In this document: one piece after another, positions 39,936 to 39,946 of the stretch
Position numbering within the stretch: the stretch's first letter is position 1
Layout of the letters: every line of letters begins with the position of its first letter
Assembly: GCA_016195405.1 (NCBI GenBank)
Contig: JACPZP010000122.1
Location: forward strand, 1 to 39,946
Length of the DNA: 39,946 bases
Source: Planctomycetota bacterium
GTDB lineage: Bacteria; Planctomycetota; Planctomycetia; Gemmatales; Gemmataceae
Direction: 5' to 3'
Program-made: the position numbers and the translations under genes
Notes under the pieces: generated by a model
What the model was told of the DNA's origin: nothing
What the model saw: only the letters and a program-made list of their open reading frames with translations
Databases searched by the model: none

Positions 39936-39946
39936 GTGAAAACTAC
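39936..39946 (+). CDS. Start of a further gene cut by the window edge
   Basis: GTG at 39936 followed by AAA ACT AC, with GAAAGGGA about 7 bases upstream. Only three full codons (start-Lys-Thr) are visible, so nothing can be said of the product. It follows the sigma factor gene on the same strand after 108 bases. Confidence 0.35.

Overview
The window looks like a piece of a Planctomycetota chromosome, probably of the Gemmataceae type. This is inferred from gene content, not from a marker gene. The signs are two exported proteins with the N-terminal L-E-P-L-E-x-R-x-L-P-S type motif (LEPR-XLL), two ECF-type sigma factors fused to a transmembrane helix and a large C-terminal domain, a Ser/Thr kinase with a planctomycete-style N-terminal extension, EF-hand and PQQ-like propeller proteins with signal or anchor segments, and a DUF4058 protein. 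The DNA is GC-rich. I recognised no rRNA, tRNA, CRISPR array or replication origin.

Layout. 1-2446: start of a probable IS630-type transposase running off the left edge, a truncated membrane-anchored propeller-like protein, a divergent EF-Tu paralogue, and a second, shorter relic of the same propeller family. 2761-9774: exported proteins (a 1120-residue BNR-type propeller with an embedded PDZ domain, a frameshifted small secreted protein, a repeat-containing LEPR-XLL protein and an animal-type haem peroxidase). 9860-13170: an EF-hand protein, then a prpB-prpC pair on the minus strand (methylisocitrate lyase and a citrate/2-methylcitrate synthase). 13209-17666: an anchored PQQ-like propeller, a GNAT acetyltransferase, a Nudix hydrolase with an upstream partner, and an MFS transporter. 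17817-23770: signalling block with a CheY-like receiver, a convergent membrane-anchored kinase sharing a CTAG double stop with it, and a sigma factor-TM-WD40 fusion. 23876-25292: VapB-like antitoxin with a decayed PIN toxin, DUF4058 protein, small unknown. 25441-32697: SDR oxidoreductase, glucose-6-phosphate dehydrogenase, then an RND efflux pair (adaptor and pump) preceded by a 21-codon open frame. 32806-37927: small lipoprotein, polytopic membrane protein, exported HEAT-like protein with a CxxCH motif, and a multi-spanning PQQ-like propeller. 38133-39946: a second sigma-TM fusion and the first codons of a further gene behind an inverted repeat that could mask its ribosome binding site.

The strongest non-gene signal is a population of short repeats. 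A 54-bp double-hairpin element occurs twice, in opposite orientations, at 49 of 54 identical positions. Three other intergenic elements share its plan (outer inverted repeat enclosing two hairpins) with unrelated sequence, and two of the five elements supply the stop codon of the adjacent gene. Heptanucleotide tandem repeats occur at four further places, one in frame inside the RND pump. These repeats seem to have shaped gene ends and extramembrane loops across the window.
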